Source: CAYJAY01 sp964370715
GTDB taxonomy: Bacteria; Bacillota; Clostridia; Oscillospirales; Ruminococcaceae
Length of the DNA stretch: 52,292 nt
Assembly: GCA_964370715.1 (NCBI GenBank)
Contig: CAYJKJ010000018.1
Location: 1-52,292 of the forward strand
Direction of reading: 5' to 3'
The notes below the pieces were generated by a model that saw only the letters and a program-made list of their open reading frames with translations, searched no databases and had not been told where the DNA came from. A program made the translations under genes and the position numbers. This document shows positions 43,396-52,241 of the stretch, piece after piece. Each line of letters starts with the position of its first letter. The stretch's first letter is position 1.

Positions 43396-46300
43396 CTATG
43401 CTTTTCTGTAGACAAAGCCTCCGTCGTTATGGGTCATTTCTTCGTCTTGGTCGTCGTCGTCGTTCTTTTTCTTTTTTCTTAAGAACTGCATAACAATTTG
43501 GATAACTGCTACGCCGCCGAAGATGATGCTGTATCTATCAAAGAATATCATCGGGAGTCTCATGTCTTGTGTGAGGATGAACAATATTAGGTTGAAGATA
43601 AACGCTATTGCTATTGCTGCCATTACGAGTTTGCGTTTTTTGCCTTTTTCTAGCTGTTCTTGTTCTTGTTCCTCTGTTTGAACGTTTTGATATTGTGGGT
43701 TGCTGTTTTGTTCGTATTCTTCTTCTCTTTCTTCACGAACTTTTCTGCCAACTCTTATTCCATAAACAACTATTCCAACGAGTGTTAGCAACGTCATTAG
43801 TAGATCGAACAAGCTCCAAGCCGCCGAACTTTCCAATGTACCGTCCGCGAACGGAACGTTGGTGTCGTCGATTATGGTTTCTTGTTGTTCGTCATCGTTT
43901 CCATCACCCTCTGTGTTAACTTCCGGTAGATCAACTACAGGAGGTATCGCAGGTACCGGACCCGGAACATCGGGTATTCCCGGAACATCAGGTGTTGTCG
44001 GTGGGGTTACCGCCGGAGGTGTTGTTACCGCCGGAGGGGTTGTCACTGTTGTCGGTGGTGTTGGTGTTATTGTTGTTGGTGGGGTTACAACTACCGGTGG
44101 GGTTGGGGGTGGTGCCGGTGGTGTAACTACCGCCAAAATATTCAACACGCCATCTGTAAACGTAACGTCATAGTTTGGATTTGTTCCAAGCGTTATGTTG
44201 ATTGGATATGATTGTCCGGCCTGTTCGCCAACAACTCTGCCATAAGTAAAGTCTAATGTGTCTCCGGCTAGAGTTCCGGTTATTACGGGAACAAAGTTAG
44301 GATCATTGTCTCCTACGGTTTTGTTATATGTTCCTATAGTGATGTTTGCCGGGATTCTATTGATTACAGCAGTTACAGTTGTTGTTACGGGGTTATAGCT
44401 ACCGTCTTTATGTGTTGCGGTAACTGTTATATCGTAGCTTCCTGCATCTTTAAATTCCGGAATATCAACAGTTGTTATGCCATTATAGGTGTATGTGTAG
44501 TTGAATTCGCCCGAAATATCAGCTCCGCTTGCGTCTTCTGCTGTAAGCGTTGTGCCGATAATTCCATCGTAGTATAGTGTGTCATAATCGCCTACATACG
44601 GTGTAGCAACTAGGCTGGTATTCACTCCGCTTGTTATCGGAAGAACGATTAGGTCTCCGAACACTACCGTTACATTTGTGAACATCGAAGTTGCATCGAT
44701 TGCAACGGTTGGGTTGCTTCCGTCTAGGTTATGCGAAACTGTTCCGCTTGCATAAATAACGCCGCTTGCATCAACAATTTCAAACCTATCGATTGTGTTT
44801 TTGGAATCACCAACAAAAGTTTGTGTTCCTGTGTAGTTTGTGCTTGGGATATTCAAGCTAAGACCTAGCCCGGACATTGCGCTCGGAACAGTTAGCGTAG
44901 CGTCATGCTTTACCAAAGCTGTGCTATCGAATATTTTTGTGTCGCTCGCTGTTGTAATTGTGAAAGCTGCTGCTGTGTTTTGCGTGATTTCGAGTTTACC
45001 TTCAAGGATAGTCACGGTGTAGTTGTCGGCCTTACCCGTTGTAAAGCTGAACGAATCGCCCCTTACAATGTAGCTTCCAACAGCTTCTCCGGCATCACGA
45101 CCATACACTATACTAATAGCATCGCTTCCGATAAATACGCCGTTTGAAACGGTTGCAACAAATGTTGGATCGCTTTCACCGGCTGCTTTTGTATAGTTAT
45201 CCGGTATATCAAGTTCTACAGCACGTGGGTTAACTTGACCGAAAACTTGAGCTGTAGCTTCGCCATAGTTTGGATGTGAAGCTTTAACCCAAACAGGGTA
45301 TGTTGAAACGCTTCCATTAGCTTTGACTACATCTGTCATTGTTGGAACTGCATCAGAGAAAGTTGTTCCGTCTGTGCTGTATGTGTAGGTTATTGCATTC
45401 TTTTCTGCATCGGTTAGAGTTTTAGATGTGTCTTTAAATGACACTACAGTTTGTGCTGTAAGTAGTCTGTTATGAGAATTGCTGTCGTAGTCAACAATAT
45501 TTCCAACAGCTGTAATTGCTAGAACATCAGTCTGCGGTGTAACCACTAGAGTTCCGCTAGCCCCTACAACACTTTTGAATGGGCTGTTAGAGTTTAGGTC
45601 ATATTGTCCTGTTGTAGGATTATATGTTCCCGATGTTACAACAGTGTTATCCGATGTTTTAACGATGTCAAACGAAACAACGTTGTTGTTTGAACTTCCA
45701 ACATCTGTTTGCGAACCATCGTTCACAACGTTTTGGAATTCATATCCGGCAGGTAGGCCGCTAGCCGCTGTATCGTCGTGTCCGTCTTTTGTTAGCGGTG
45801 TGCCGTCAAACACTTTAGTATCGCTTGTAGCTGTAACGGTTATCTCGCCACTAAACGGTGTAATTTCAAGTGTTCCAAATTTTACTGTTACGTTTTGGAA
45901 ATAATTGTTTGGATCCGGTGTAACAACTATGTTTCCGTCAGCATCAACAGCAACTGTTCCGGAACCTCTATGATCACCATTAAGTCCACCGGTAGTTTTG
46001 ATGTAGATATCATATCCCGAGATCGAGTTTGCTGAGGAACCTATACCGTTTTGAACGCCACTATATGTAGGCACGATGTTGTATGCTTCGGTTCCAACGC
46101 TAAGATCATCTAGTTGGTGGTGTGTAAGAGTTTCTCCGTCGATTATCGACTGAGTTTTAGAAGCAGTTACGATTTCGAATACAGTTTGCGGGCCATCATA
46201 AATTGTTAATGCGCCATTAACTTCTGTTATATCGTAGTTGCTAAAGGGAAGATCTGTTTTAGCTTTTCCAAGATAATCAATAGTTATTGGATAAACGTGT

Positions 46301-48873
46301 ACTCTTTCGTCTTTGTCAAGGCGAACTTCTGCGTAGGTGTTGTTAGCTGGGTCTGTATCTTTGTTTGTGATTTGTTTTTGTGCTAATGCTTCAAGATCTG
46401 CAAAATTGGTAACTTTAGTTGAATCTAGGTTAACTGCAACCACCGGACCTCCATCAAAGGTCGGATCATTAGTACCTTTTTCTTTACTATAGTGACCCGC
46501 TGTTATCGTAATTGGAATACGTTTAACTGTTGCTTCAACTTGAATTGTAGTTTTGTCATCATCTTTAACTCTAATGTGTACAGTTGTAGAATCATCAGCA
46601 TCTTTGACTGTTGGAATGGTAGGTGACCAAGTCTGTCCACCGTCTACGCTGTACTCAAGGTCTGTTTGCGGATTTCCGTTTCCATCCGTTGCAACTACAT
46701 TAGAAACCGCCGGATGTTCATTGTCATTATAGTAGTCGTCATAACCATCTGCGGTTATTGTTATCTTGTCTTCAACTAGCCTGAATTCTGCTTCTCCTTT
46801 AGGAGCTGCTTTTGTAATCAATATATTTTGTGTTGTTGTCTCGTCTTTATATAATGTGTATCCGCTCAAAGCTGTATGATCATTTAAGTCAGCGGTAACA
46901 GCATGCTCTTTTTCAAGCTCAAGGTTTTTAAGGCTGTCTCTGTTTACAATTGCTATACGAGCAAAACCTTTGTTTTGATCCGATACAACTGTGCCGTCTG
47001 CTTTAATGTATTCGCCGTCTGCGTTGGAGCGATAGTAGGTAATAGTGATCAATCCGCCGTCAACCGAAAGAAATTCATCAGGAACGTCTTCTTTTTCGGT
47101 TGAACCATCGGGTTTTTCGTATTCAAATTCTGCGCCTGCATTCGTTGGATATGTCTTGGCATCATCATGATATTGTTCTTTTAACACTATTGGGATTCTA
47201 ACAGTTGTTGCAGTAGCGCTGAGTTCCGGAAGAACAACTTTGATAGGAATCGATGTGTGTGTTGCATCATCGTTTCCGAACAAATCTTTATGTGCTTGCG
47301 TCAACGTTCCGCCAACCGCCGGAATTCCTCCGATTGTAACGGTTGTATTGTCTGTGTCAACTAATGCGTTTGGTGACATCTCAATTTTTCTGTTCAAATC
47401 CAAATCAAAATATTTCGATAGATAATCGGTTATAGTAGCATCCTTCGCAGGTACAACGATTTCACTTCCGATTTGGTTTAGAACTGCGGCGAGGTCGGTG
47501 GCAAGGTTCGCCCCATCTTTAACATTAACTGCGGTTCCTTCTGTCGGCAACTTATTTAAGTTAGTCAAGAAATTGCCCGACATATTGATTCCAACAGCAT
47601 GGATTGTTGCACCAAATGTTCCTTCAAGAATAGGTTTCATCTCTGTTCCGTTACCGCCACGATACGGTTCACCGTCAGATATAACTATAATGTGAAGAGG
47701 TCTTGTTTGTTCATCTTCGTTACGAGATGAAGCATATCCTACAGCTTGTTGCATAGCCAAGGAATAGTCTGTATTTCCGTTAACCGTTGTTGTGGTTATT
47801 CCGCCATCATCTGTATTCTTTACACCATCGGTTAGTTCTTTTAGTCTTGCATTTACTACAGCTGCGTCTGTTTGAAAACCAAGGCTACCCTCAACGTTGT
47901 CAGAGAAAGGAACGAGAGCAACTCTGTTTTCTGTTTCAGGATCGTTTATCAATTGGTTTACAAGTTCCTCAGCTGCTTGCGCAGAAGCATCCCAACGGTT
48001 GCTGTGTATCATGCTTCCTGATTTATCGAGAATGATGATAATATCGCTATCTTTCTCGATAGGAACGCCTTTAAAGTCGAACGTAACCCAAGCTGTTCTG
48101 TCTTCATAATTGTCCCATTCTGCACCTTTGTCAGCATCAACATCGCCCGGTTTTAATCCATCATAATCCGGAAGGGGTGCGGCTGAAACCGATGTTGCTT
48201 TATTGGCAACAGTTACGTTCGCATAAGTATATTGAGAAGGGTTAACAAGCTTTCCGCTAGCATCTTTCCATATTGCATGGAACCATGCCGAAGAAGCATT
48301 CTCGTAACCAAAGGAATCGTTTGCTGTTATAGTGGCTGTAATTTTGCCATCTGCGTATACAGCGTTCTCAACTATAACAAGGCTGGTTCCATCTTCTTTA
48401 AGACCATTAATGGCAACCGGATCATGGTTGATTCCGCCGTTGAACGCCTGGCCTTTTGCCAAGCCTCTATCGTCCAACACAAGTGTTCCCCAGTTTGCTC
48501 CATAGCCTATACCGACAAATTCGTAGCCGGCTGGCAATGAGTCAACAGGTATTTCAATGGAATATGTTTCACCCGAAGCTATTGCATAGCGATAGGGAAC
48601 AACACCTCCCAATGTGTATGTTGTTTGTTTCGACGCAATCGTTTTATACGACCCATCGGCATTTGTTCCGTAGTGGCTGTCTGTCGTGCCGTTTGTTCCG
48701 CTACCGCCAAGATACAACGCCGCCGAAGTTGTCCCTGCAGGCGTAGCACTCGCTGTGACGGGCATTCCGCTAAATAGCGAAAGCACAAACGCCAAAGCCA
48801 TTAGCAACGAAACAGCTTTTTTAAACGTGTGTTTTGTGTTTTCCTTTCCGTTTGCAAAACAAGTTTTAAACAT
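43396..48873 (-). CDS. Giant vWA-domain surface protein with MBG-type repeats
   Basis: 1825 residues. A signal peptide (hydrophobic AVSLLMALAFVLSLF) is followed by an N-terminal domain of unknown type. A von Willebrand A domain (about 275-480) has a complete MIDAS: ILDKSGSM, the Thr in GNTDYSLAM and the Asp in ISDGEP. About 900 residues of repeats follow. One type starts TATSDTKVFDGTPL (also TASDTKIFDSTAL); the other is MBG-like (YTKAAGESDPTF, YNKTVGDNDPNF, YSKEKGTNDPTF). A Pro/Thr-rich stalk leads to one membrane helix, a Glu-rich cytoplasmic or connecting loop, two further hydrophobic segments and an acidic tail. There is no LPXTG. It probably acts as an adhesin or matrix-binding protein. 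AGGTGAAGAGAA precedes the ATG. Confidence 0.85.
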   Translation of the reverse strand: MFKTCFANGKENTKHTFKKAVSLLMALAFVLSLFSGMPVTASATPAGTTSAALYLGGSGTNGTTDSHYGTNADGSYKTIASKQTTYTLGGVVPYRYAIASGETYSIEIPVDSLPAGYEFVGIGYGANWGTLVLDDRGLAKGQAFNGGINHDPVAINGLKEDGTSLVIVENAVYADGKITATITANDSFGYENASSAWFHAIWKDASGKLVNPSQYTYANVTVANKATSVSAAPLPDYDGLKPGDVDADKGAEWDNYEDRTAWVTFDFKGVPIEKDSDIIIILDKSGSMIHSNRWDASAQAAEELVNQLINDPETENRVALVPFSDNVEGSLGFQTDAAVVNARLKELTDGVKNTDDGGITTTTVNGNTDYSLAMQQAVGYASSRNEDEQTRPLHIIVISDGEPYRGGNGTEMKPILEGTFGATIHAVGINMSGNFLTNLNKLPTEGTAVNVKDGANLATDLAAVLNQIGSEIVVPAKDATITDYLSKYFDLDLNRKIEMSPNALVDTDNTTVTIGGIPAVGGTLTQAHKDLFGNDDATHTSIPIKVVLPELSATATTVRIPIVLKEQYHDDAKTYPTNAGAEFEYEKPDGSTEKEDVPDEFLSVDGGLITITYYRSNADGEYIKADGTVVSDQNKGFARIAIVNRDSLKNLELEKEHAVTADLNDHTALSGYTLYKDETTTQNILITKAAPKGEAEFRLVEDKITITADGYDDYYNDNEHPAVSNVVATDGNGNPQTDLEYSVDGGQTWSPTIPTVKDADDSTTVHIRVKDDDKTTIQVEATVKRIPITITAGHYSKEKGTNDPTFDGGPVVAVNLDSTKVTNFADLEALAQKQITNKDTDPANNTYAEVRLDKDERVHVYPITIDYLGKAKTDLPFSNYDITEVNGALTIYDGPQTVFEIVTASKTQSIIDGETLTHHQLDDLSVGTEAYNIVPTYSGVQNGIGSSANSISGYDIYIKTTGGLNGDHRGSGTVAVDADGNIVVTPDPNNYFQNVTVKFGTLEITPFSGEITVTATSDTKVFDGTPLTKDGHDDTAASGLPAGYEFQNVVNDGSQTDVGSSNNNVVSFDIVKTSDNTVVTSGTYNPTTGQYDLNSNSPFKSVVGASGTLVVTPQTDVLAITAVGNIVDYDSNSHNRLLTAQTVVSFKDTSKTLTDAEKNAITYTYSTDGTTFSDAVPTMTDVVKANGSVSTYPVWVKASHPNYGEATAQVFGQVNPRAVELDIPDNYTKAAGESDPTFVATVSNGVFIGSDAISIVYGRDAGEAVGSYIVRGDSFSFTTGKADNYTVTILEGKLEITQNTAAAFTITTASDTKIFDSTALVKHDATLTVPSAMSGLGLSLNIPSTNYTGTQTFVGDSKNTIDRFEIVDASGVIYASGTVSHNLDGSNPTVAIDATSMFTNVTVVFGDLIVLPITSGVNTSLVATPYVGDYDTLYYDGIIGTTLTAEDASGADISGEFNYTYTYNGITTVDIPEFKDAGSYDITVTATHKDGSYNPVTTTVTAVINRIPANITIGTYNKTVGDNDPNFVPVITGTLAGDTLDFTYGRVVGEQAGQSYPINITLGTNPNYDVTFTDGVLNILAVVTPPAPPPTPPVVVTPPTTITPTPPTTVTTPPAVTTPPAVTPPTTPDVPGIPDVPGPVPAIPPVVDLPEVNTEGDGNDDEQQETIIDDTNVPFADGTLESSAAWSLFDLLMTLLTLVGIVVYGIRVGRKVREEREEEYEQNSNPQYQNVQTEEQEQEQLEKGKKRKLVMAAIAIAFIFNLILFILTQDMRLPMIFFDRYSIIFGGVAVIQIVMQFLRKKKKNDDDDQDEEMTHNDGGFVYRKA

Positions 48874-49888
48874 TTCTCTTCACCTCTTGATTAATAATTA
48901 GTTTTTTCTTTGCATATCACATTTTTTCGGCTTTCAGCCGAATTGGTTCTGCTGCCGATTCTGCGCTTCATATTGCAAAAACACATAGCTCGACAACACT
49001 AAATAATTGATATTACCAATATGATATACTATTTCGCCGCATAATGCAATAGTTTTTCCAAAAAAAAATGATAAAAAAAATGTTTTTTTCAAAATCGATT
49101 GATTTTATCTTTTGCCGCATACAATTTTTTCCTTTTATTTCTAATTTCAAAAATTTTCGTGAACATTTTTTGAATATAAGTTTCATTTTTACTTTTAAAC
49201 AACGTAAATATCGCATAAAACGATTAGTTTCATTTAACTTTTGCGTGGCAATTTTTATTTATATGATAATTTTATTCTAATTTTACCTCGTTTTATATCT
49301 TTGTTTTTTCTGCAAAAAACTATTCGCATTTGCGTATATAAATTTTAATTTATTGCTTATGATGTAACGTTATTGACAAGCCCGCAACAATCATTATTTA
49401 GTCTATTTTTGTCGCCAAACACTATATATGGTGTGGGATTTATTTCAATCACATCTATTCATTGTGAAATATACACAAAAATTCATTCAAAATTTGTACA
49501 TTCACACTAAGTCAAGGTTTGTTGCTTTTATTTCACACTAAAACCTAACTTTCTTAAAAAAACATCAACTATAGTGAATTATTGTCAAGATGGCTTTTTC
49601 AAAAACAAAAACATAAATTTTGCCATTATCCACAAATTTTTACCTAGATTTTATTGCATATCGACCATTAAAAACGCTGAGTATACAATATTTGGTGTTT
49701 TTACCAATAAAATACCTACATTTTTTAGCTTTAATGTATATTTTTTTATTCACATTGCTTAACAGCTTGAAGTTTATACCAACCCTCTTGATAAAACAGG
49801 GCTTGACAAATTCAAAAGTCGCTTTATTGCGGTGATACGATGCCTTGCTAACGTTTTAATATGTTGGGTTAGGTTGATGTTGTGGCAC
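48874..49888. other. AT-rich intergenic region, no gene supported
   Basis: About 1 kb with long A and T tracts. Open frames here are short, Phe/Lys/Ile-rich and lack ribosome binding sites. It must hold the promoter of the large minus-strand gene; TTGCAT-17-TATCAT on the minus strand near 49020-49050 is a weak candidate. Isolated TTGACA sequences at 49374 and 49803 have no good partner. Confidence 0.5.
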
Positions 49889-49917
49889 TTGCTTTTTATT
49901 TTGAATAGAGATATAAT
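49889..49917 (+). promoter_or_regulatory. Promoter of the FMN riboswitch-ribU transcript
   Basis: TTGCTT (49889-49894), a 17-base spacer, TATAAT (49912-49917), directly before the riboswitch. Confidence 0.75.
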
Positions 49918-49924
49918 CTATATA

Positions 49925-50047
49925 GTTTCGGGGCGGGGAGAATTTCCCCACCGGCGGTGAAGCGTTTTTTTAACGACAAGCCCGCGAGCGTTAAGCAGAG
50001 TTCGGTTAATAATCCGACGCCGACGGTATAGTCCGGAGGAAAGAAAC
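49925..50047 (+). promoter_or_regulatory. FMN riboswitch (RFN element)
   Basis: The conserved core is clear: GGGGCGGGGAGAATTTCCCC, ACCGGCGGT, AGCCCGCGAGC, GCCGACGGTATAGTCCGGA and GGAAAGAAAC. Helix P1 pairs GTTTC (49925-49929) with GAAAC (50043-50047). FMN binding would favour the terminator at 50112 and shut off riboflavin uptake. Confidence 0.96.
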
Positions 50048-50111
50048 ATTTCGGTTATAGATATTATTATATAATTATTTGATATGTTGCCGATTTATTT
50101 TTTTATATTTT

Positions 50112-50153
50112 AAACCCCCAAAAACTTTAAAAGGTTTTGGGGGTTGTTTTTTT
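50112..50153 (+). terminator. Riboswitch expression-platform terminator
   Basis: AACCCCCAAAAAC / GGTTTTGGGGGTT is followed by GTTTTTTT. It ends just before the ribU ribosome binding site. Confidence 0.9.
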
Positions 50154-50169
50154 AAGGAGAAAACATTTT

Positions 50170-50712
50170 ATGAAAGACAAACAAAAACTCAAAAGATTAA
50201 CAAGGCTTGGAATACTCAGCGCACTATCGGTTGTGCTTATGCTTTTTATAAGATTTCCAATCTTTCCAACAGCGCCGTATCTTGAATACGACCCATCTTC
50301 GATCCCTATTCTTATAGGAACATTTTTGTATGGCCCTTTATGGGGGCTAGCGTTAACCGTCGTTGCAAGTTTAATCCAAGGGCTAACGGTCAGCAGCAGT
50401 TCCGGAATAATCGGAATAGTTATGCATATCTTTGCAACGGGAGCTTTCAGCACCGTTGCCGGAATTGTCTATAAAAAAGAGAAATCCAAAAAATCCGCTA
50501 TCGTCTCGCTGGTTTTGGGCGGAATAGCTATGACGATAGTTATGGTTATATGGAACTATATATTAACGCCGGTTTTCACAGGGATGCCAAGAGAACAGGT
50601 TGCCGCCATGCTTGTTCCTATAATCATTCCTTTCAACGTTATAAAAGCCGCCATTAACTCGGTCGTTGTGTTTTTGGTTTATAAAACGATTAGCCGATAT
50701 TTCACAAGATAG
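50170..50712 (+). CDS. ribU: ECF riboflavin transporter, substrate-binding subunit
   Basis: 180 residues from the ATG at 50170 (AAGGAG nine bases upstream); the longer frame would start inside the terminator. It has six hydrophobic segments. The pattern FPIFPTAPYLEYDPSSIPILIGTFLYGP is diagnostic of RibU, and the middle helices read GIVMHIFATGAFSTVAGIVY. RibU captures riboflavin and works with the shared EcfA/EcfA'/EcfT module, which lies elsewhere. The FMN riboswitch upstream supports the ligand. Confidence 0.96.
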   Translation: MKDKQKLKRLTRLGILSALSVVLMLFIRFPIFPTAPYLEYDPSSIPILIGTFLYGPLWGLALTVVASLIQGLTVSSSSGIIGIVMHIFATGAFSTVAGIVYKKEKSKKSAIVSLVLGGIAMTIVMVIWNYILTPVFTGMPREQVAAMLVPIIIPFNVIKAAINSVVVFLVYKTISRYFTR

Positions 50713-50780
50713 TTTTATGTATTGTATTTATATATATAATACTATATAATATATTAAATCCAACCACAAACGAAGTGGTC

Positions 50781-50840
50781 ATGGACGAGACCATGCCCAC
50801 ATTTCATGATATTTTGTGTAAGAAAGGAGCATGGTCATGA
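50781..50840 (+). CDS. Micropeptide ORF 1 of the tandem array (19 aa)
   Basis: It reads MDETMPTFHDILCKKGAWS. No ribosome binding site is visible for this ATG. A GTG two codons earlier is an alternative, and upstream of that the frame has no start codon, so this unit may be untranslated. Its TGA overlaps the ATG of ORF 2 as ATGA. Confidence 0.35.
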   Translation: MDETMPTFHDILCKKGAWS

Positions 50841-50938
50841 GTTTGAAAAATATATATACAACCACAAACGAAGTGGTCATGGACGAGACCATGCCCACAT
50901 TTCATGGTATTTTGTGCAAGAAAGGAGCATGGTCATGA
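50837..50938 (+). CDS. Micropeptide ORF 2 of the tandem array (33 aa)
   Basis: It starts MSLKNIYTTTNEVVMDE and ends HGILCKKGAWS. AAGGAG is seven bases upstream, a good ribosome binding site. The stop overlaps the start of ORF 3 as ATGA, so the ribosome could reinitiate. The peptide is hydrophilic with a single Cys; no family is recognised. Confidence 0.5.
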   Translation: MSLKNIYTTTNEVVMDETMPTFHGILCKKGAWS

Positions 50939-51042
50939 GTTTGAAAAATATATATACAACCACAAACGAAGTGGTCATGGACGAGACCATGCCCACATTT
51001 CATGGTATTTTGTGCAAGAAAGGAGCATGGTCATATTTATGA
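50935..51042 (+). CDS. Micropeptide ORF 3 of the tandem array (35 aa)
   Basis: Identical to ORF 2 through the final Ser, then Tyr-Leu. AAGGAG is seven bases upstream. Its TGA overlaps the ATG of the S41 gene as ATGA, so translation of the peptidase-like gene is probably coupled to it. Confidence 0.5.
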   Translation: MSLKNIYTTTNEVVMDETMPTFHGILCKKGAWSYL

Positions 51043-52241
51043 ACAGAAAAATATCGGTCGGCGTTGCTGTTTCGATTGTGTTTATAGCAATCGCCATGAC
51101 GTTCACCGCAACAATGATATATTCGATGGGTCTTTTCGATTCAAAGGTTGAAGGATTCATGACTCGCTCGTCGCTCTATACCAAACTAACCGAGATAGAC
51201 ACCGTTGTTAGGCAAAACTTTTTCTATGAAATCAACGAAAGCTTTTTATACGACGAGATTTCAGCCGGGTATATCGAAGGAATACAGGACGAAAACACAG
51301 CATACCTAACTGCGCTTGACGTTGAAGATTTCTATGCAGCCGCAAAAGGAACGGTTGTTTCTGTCGGTCTTGAATGCACCCCCGATGCAACCGGATATAT
51401 AACTGTTAGCCGTGTTATAGACAATTCGCCCGCACAACAAGCCGGGCTAGTGGTCGGCGACACGTTGGTTGAGATCGGCGGAACTCCGGTTACCGACATG
51501 GAATTTGAACAAGCAAACGACCTTTTATACGGAACGGAAGGAACAAGGATTTCGGTTACCTATCGTCGACAGGCGGTCGAAACAACGGTCGACCTTGCGC
51601 AAACATCGTTTGATGCCGAGGCAGCCTCGGGATTTTTGCGTGATGATGGAATATACTATATAAGCATCAACCAATTTAGCGATGCCGCAGTTTCGCAGTT
51701 TGAGTATGAGCTTTTAACCGCTCAATCAAAAGCGGCTGTTGGGCTTATAATCGACATTCGAGACACGGCAGGGGGCAACAGTTTTAATGCGGTTGCTGAG
51801 ATGGCAAACCAACTTTTGCCGGCAGGCAAAACGATTACAGCCGAGTTTAAAAACAACGAGGTTCGTGCGCTCTACACGTCGGATGAGGTTTTGTTTGCGC
51901 TACCGTTGGTTATTTTGGTTAATGAAAACACAACGGGATTTGCGGAAATTTTCGCCGCAACCCTCAAAGACAGTGCCAACTCTTGCGAGATAATCGGAAC
52001 GACGACGGCAGGCCACGGAAAGTATGGCCAAGTTTTCGAATTTTCGGATGGTTCGGGTATATACCTAACCGTAGCAAGATTTTTAACAAGCTCGGGCGAG
52101 ACTATCGATGAAAACGGCGTTGCTCCAAACTTTGAAGTTTCTGCTTTTGAAGGGTTCAGGCGAACCAGCGAACCCACCGAAGACAGCGATTCGCAGTTTA
52201 AAAGAGCGGTCGATATCCTAACTTCGATGGTTAAAACATAA
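51039..52241 (+). CDS. S41 (CtpA-like) peptidase homologue, dyad missing
   Basis: 400 residues from the ATG at 51039. One N-terminal membrane helix (about 8-28) is followed by a PDZ domain (about 105-185, SRVIDNSPAQQAGLVVGDTL) and the S41 core. The core aligns without gaps to CtpA, but LVNxxSASASEI reads LVNENTTGFAEI, with Gly at the nucleophile Ser. GxTTFGKG reads GTTTAGHG, with His at the general-base Lys. It is therefore probably inactive as a protease and may bind peptides through its PDZ. The longer in-frame extension upstream is the tandem repeat in another frame and is rejected. AAGGAG lies 13 bases before the ATG. A REP-like repeat follows its stop. Confidence 0.88.
   Translation: MNRKISVGVAVSIVFIAIAMTFTATMIYSMGLFDSKVEGFMTRSSLYTKLTEIDTVVRQNFFYEINESFLYDEISAGYIEGIQDENTAYLTALDVEDFYAAAKGTVVSVGLECTPDATGYITVSRVIDNSPAQQAGLVVGDTLVEIGGTPVTDMEFEQANDLLYGTEGTRISVTYRRQAVETTVDLAQTSFDAEAASGFLRDDGIYYISINQFSDAAVSQFEYELLTAQSKAAVGLIIDIRDTAGGNSFNAVAEMANQLLPAGKTITAEFKNNEVRALYTSDEVLFALPLVILVNENTTGFAEIFAATLKDSANSCEIIGTTTAGHGKYGQVFEFSDGSGIYLTVARFLTSSGETIDENGVAPNFEVSAFEGFRRTSEPTEDSDSQFKRAVDILTSMVKT

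Larger units (their letters stand above)
50762..51034 (+). repeat. Three tandem 98-bp units ahead of the S41 gene
   Basis: Units start at 50762, 50860 and 50958; the third is cut short at the S41 start. Units differ by a handful of bases. Each has a TGGTC/GACCA hairpin, GACCATGC that can pair with GCATGGTC around the ribosome binding site (AAGGAG), and the start of the next small ORF. A shorter relative precedes hisS. Confidence 0.9.

Noticed and set aside
49068..49835. Short plus-strand ORFs in the AT-rich spacer
   Set aside because: Phe/Ile/Lys-rich translations of A/T tracts without initiation signals.
50762..51034. Possible CRISPR array
   Set aside because: The 98-bp units are contiguous copies with no variable spacers and no cas genes nearby.
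50904..51038. N-terminal extension of the S41 protein (frame starting MVFCARKEHGH)
   Set aside because: This frame is the tandem repeat read out of phase with the micropeptides; it lacks a signal or membrane start, and the ATG at 51039 begins with a normal membrane anchor.
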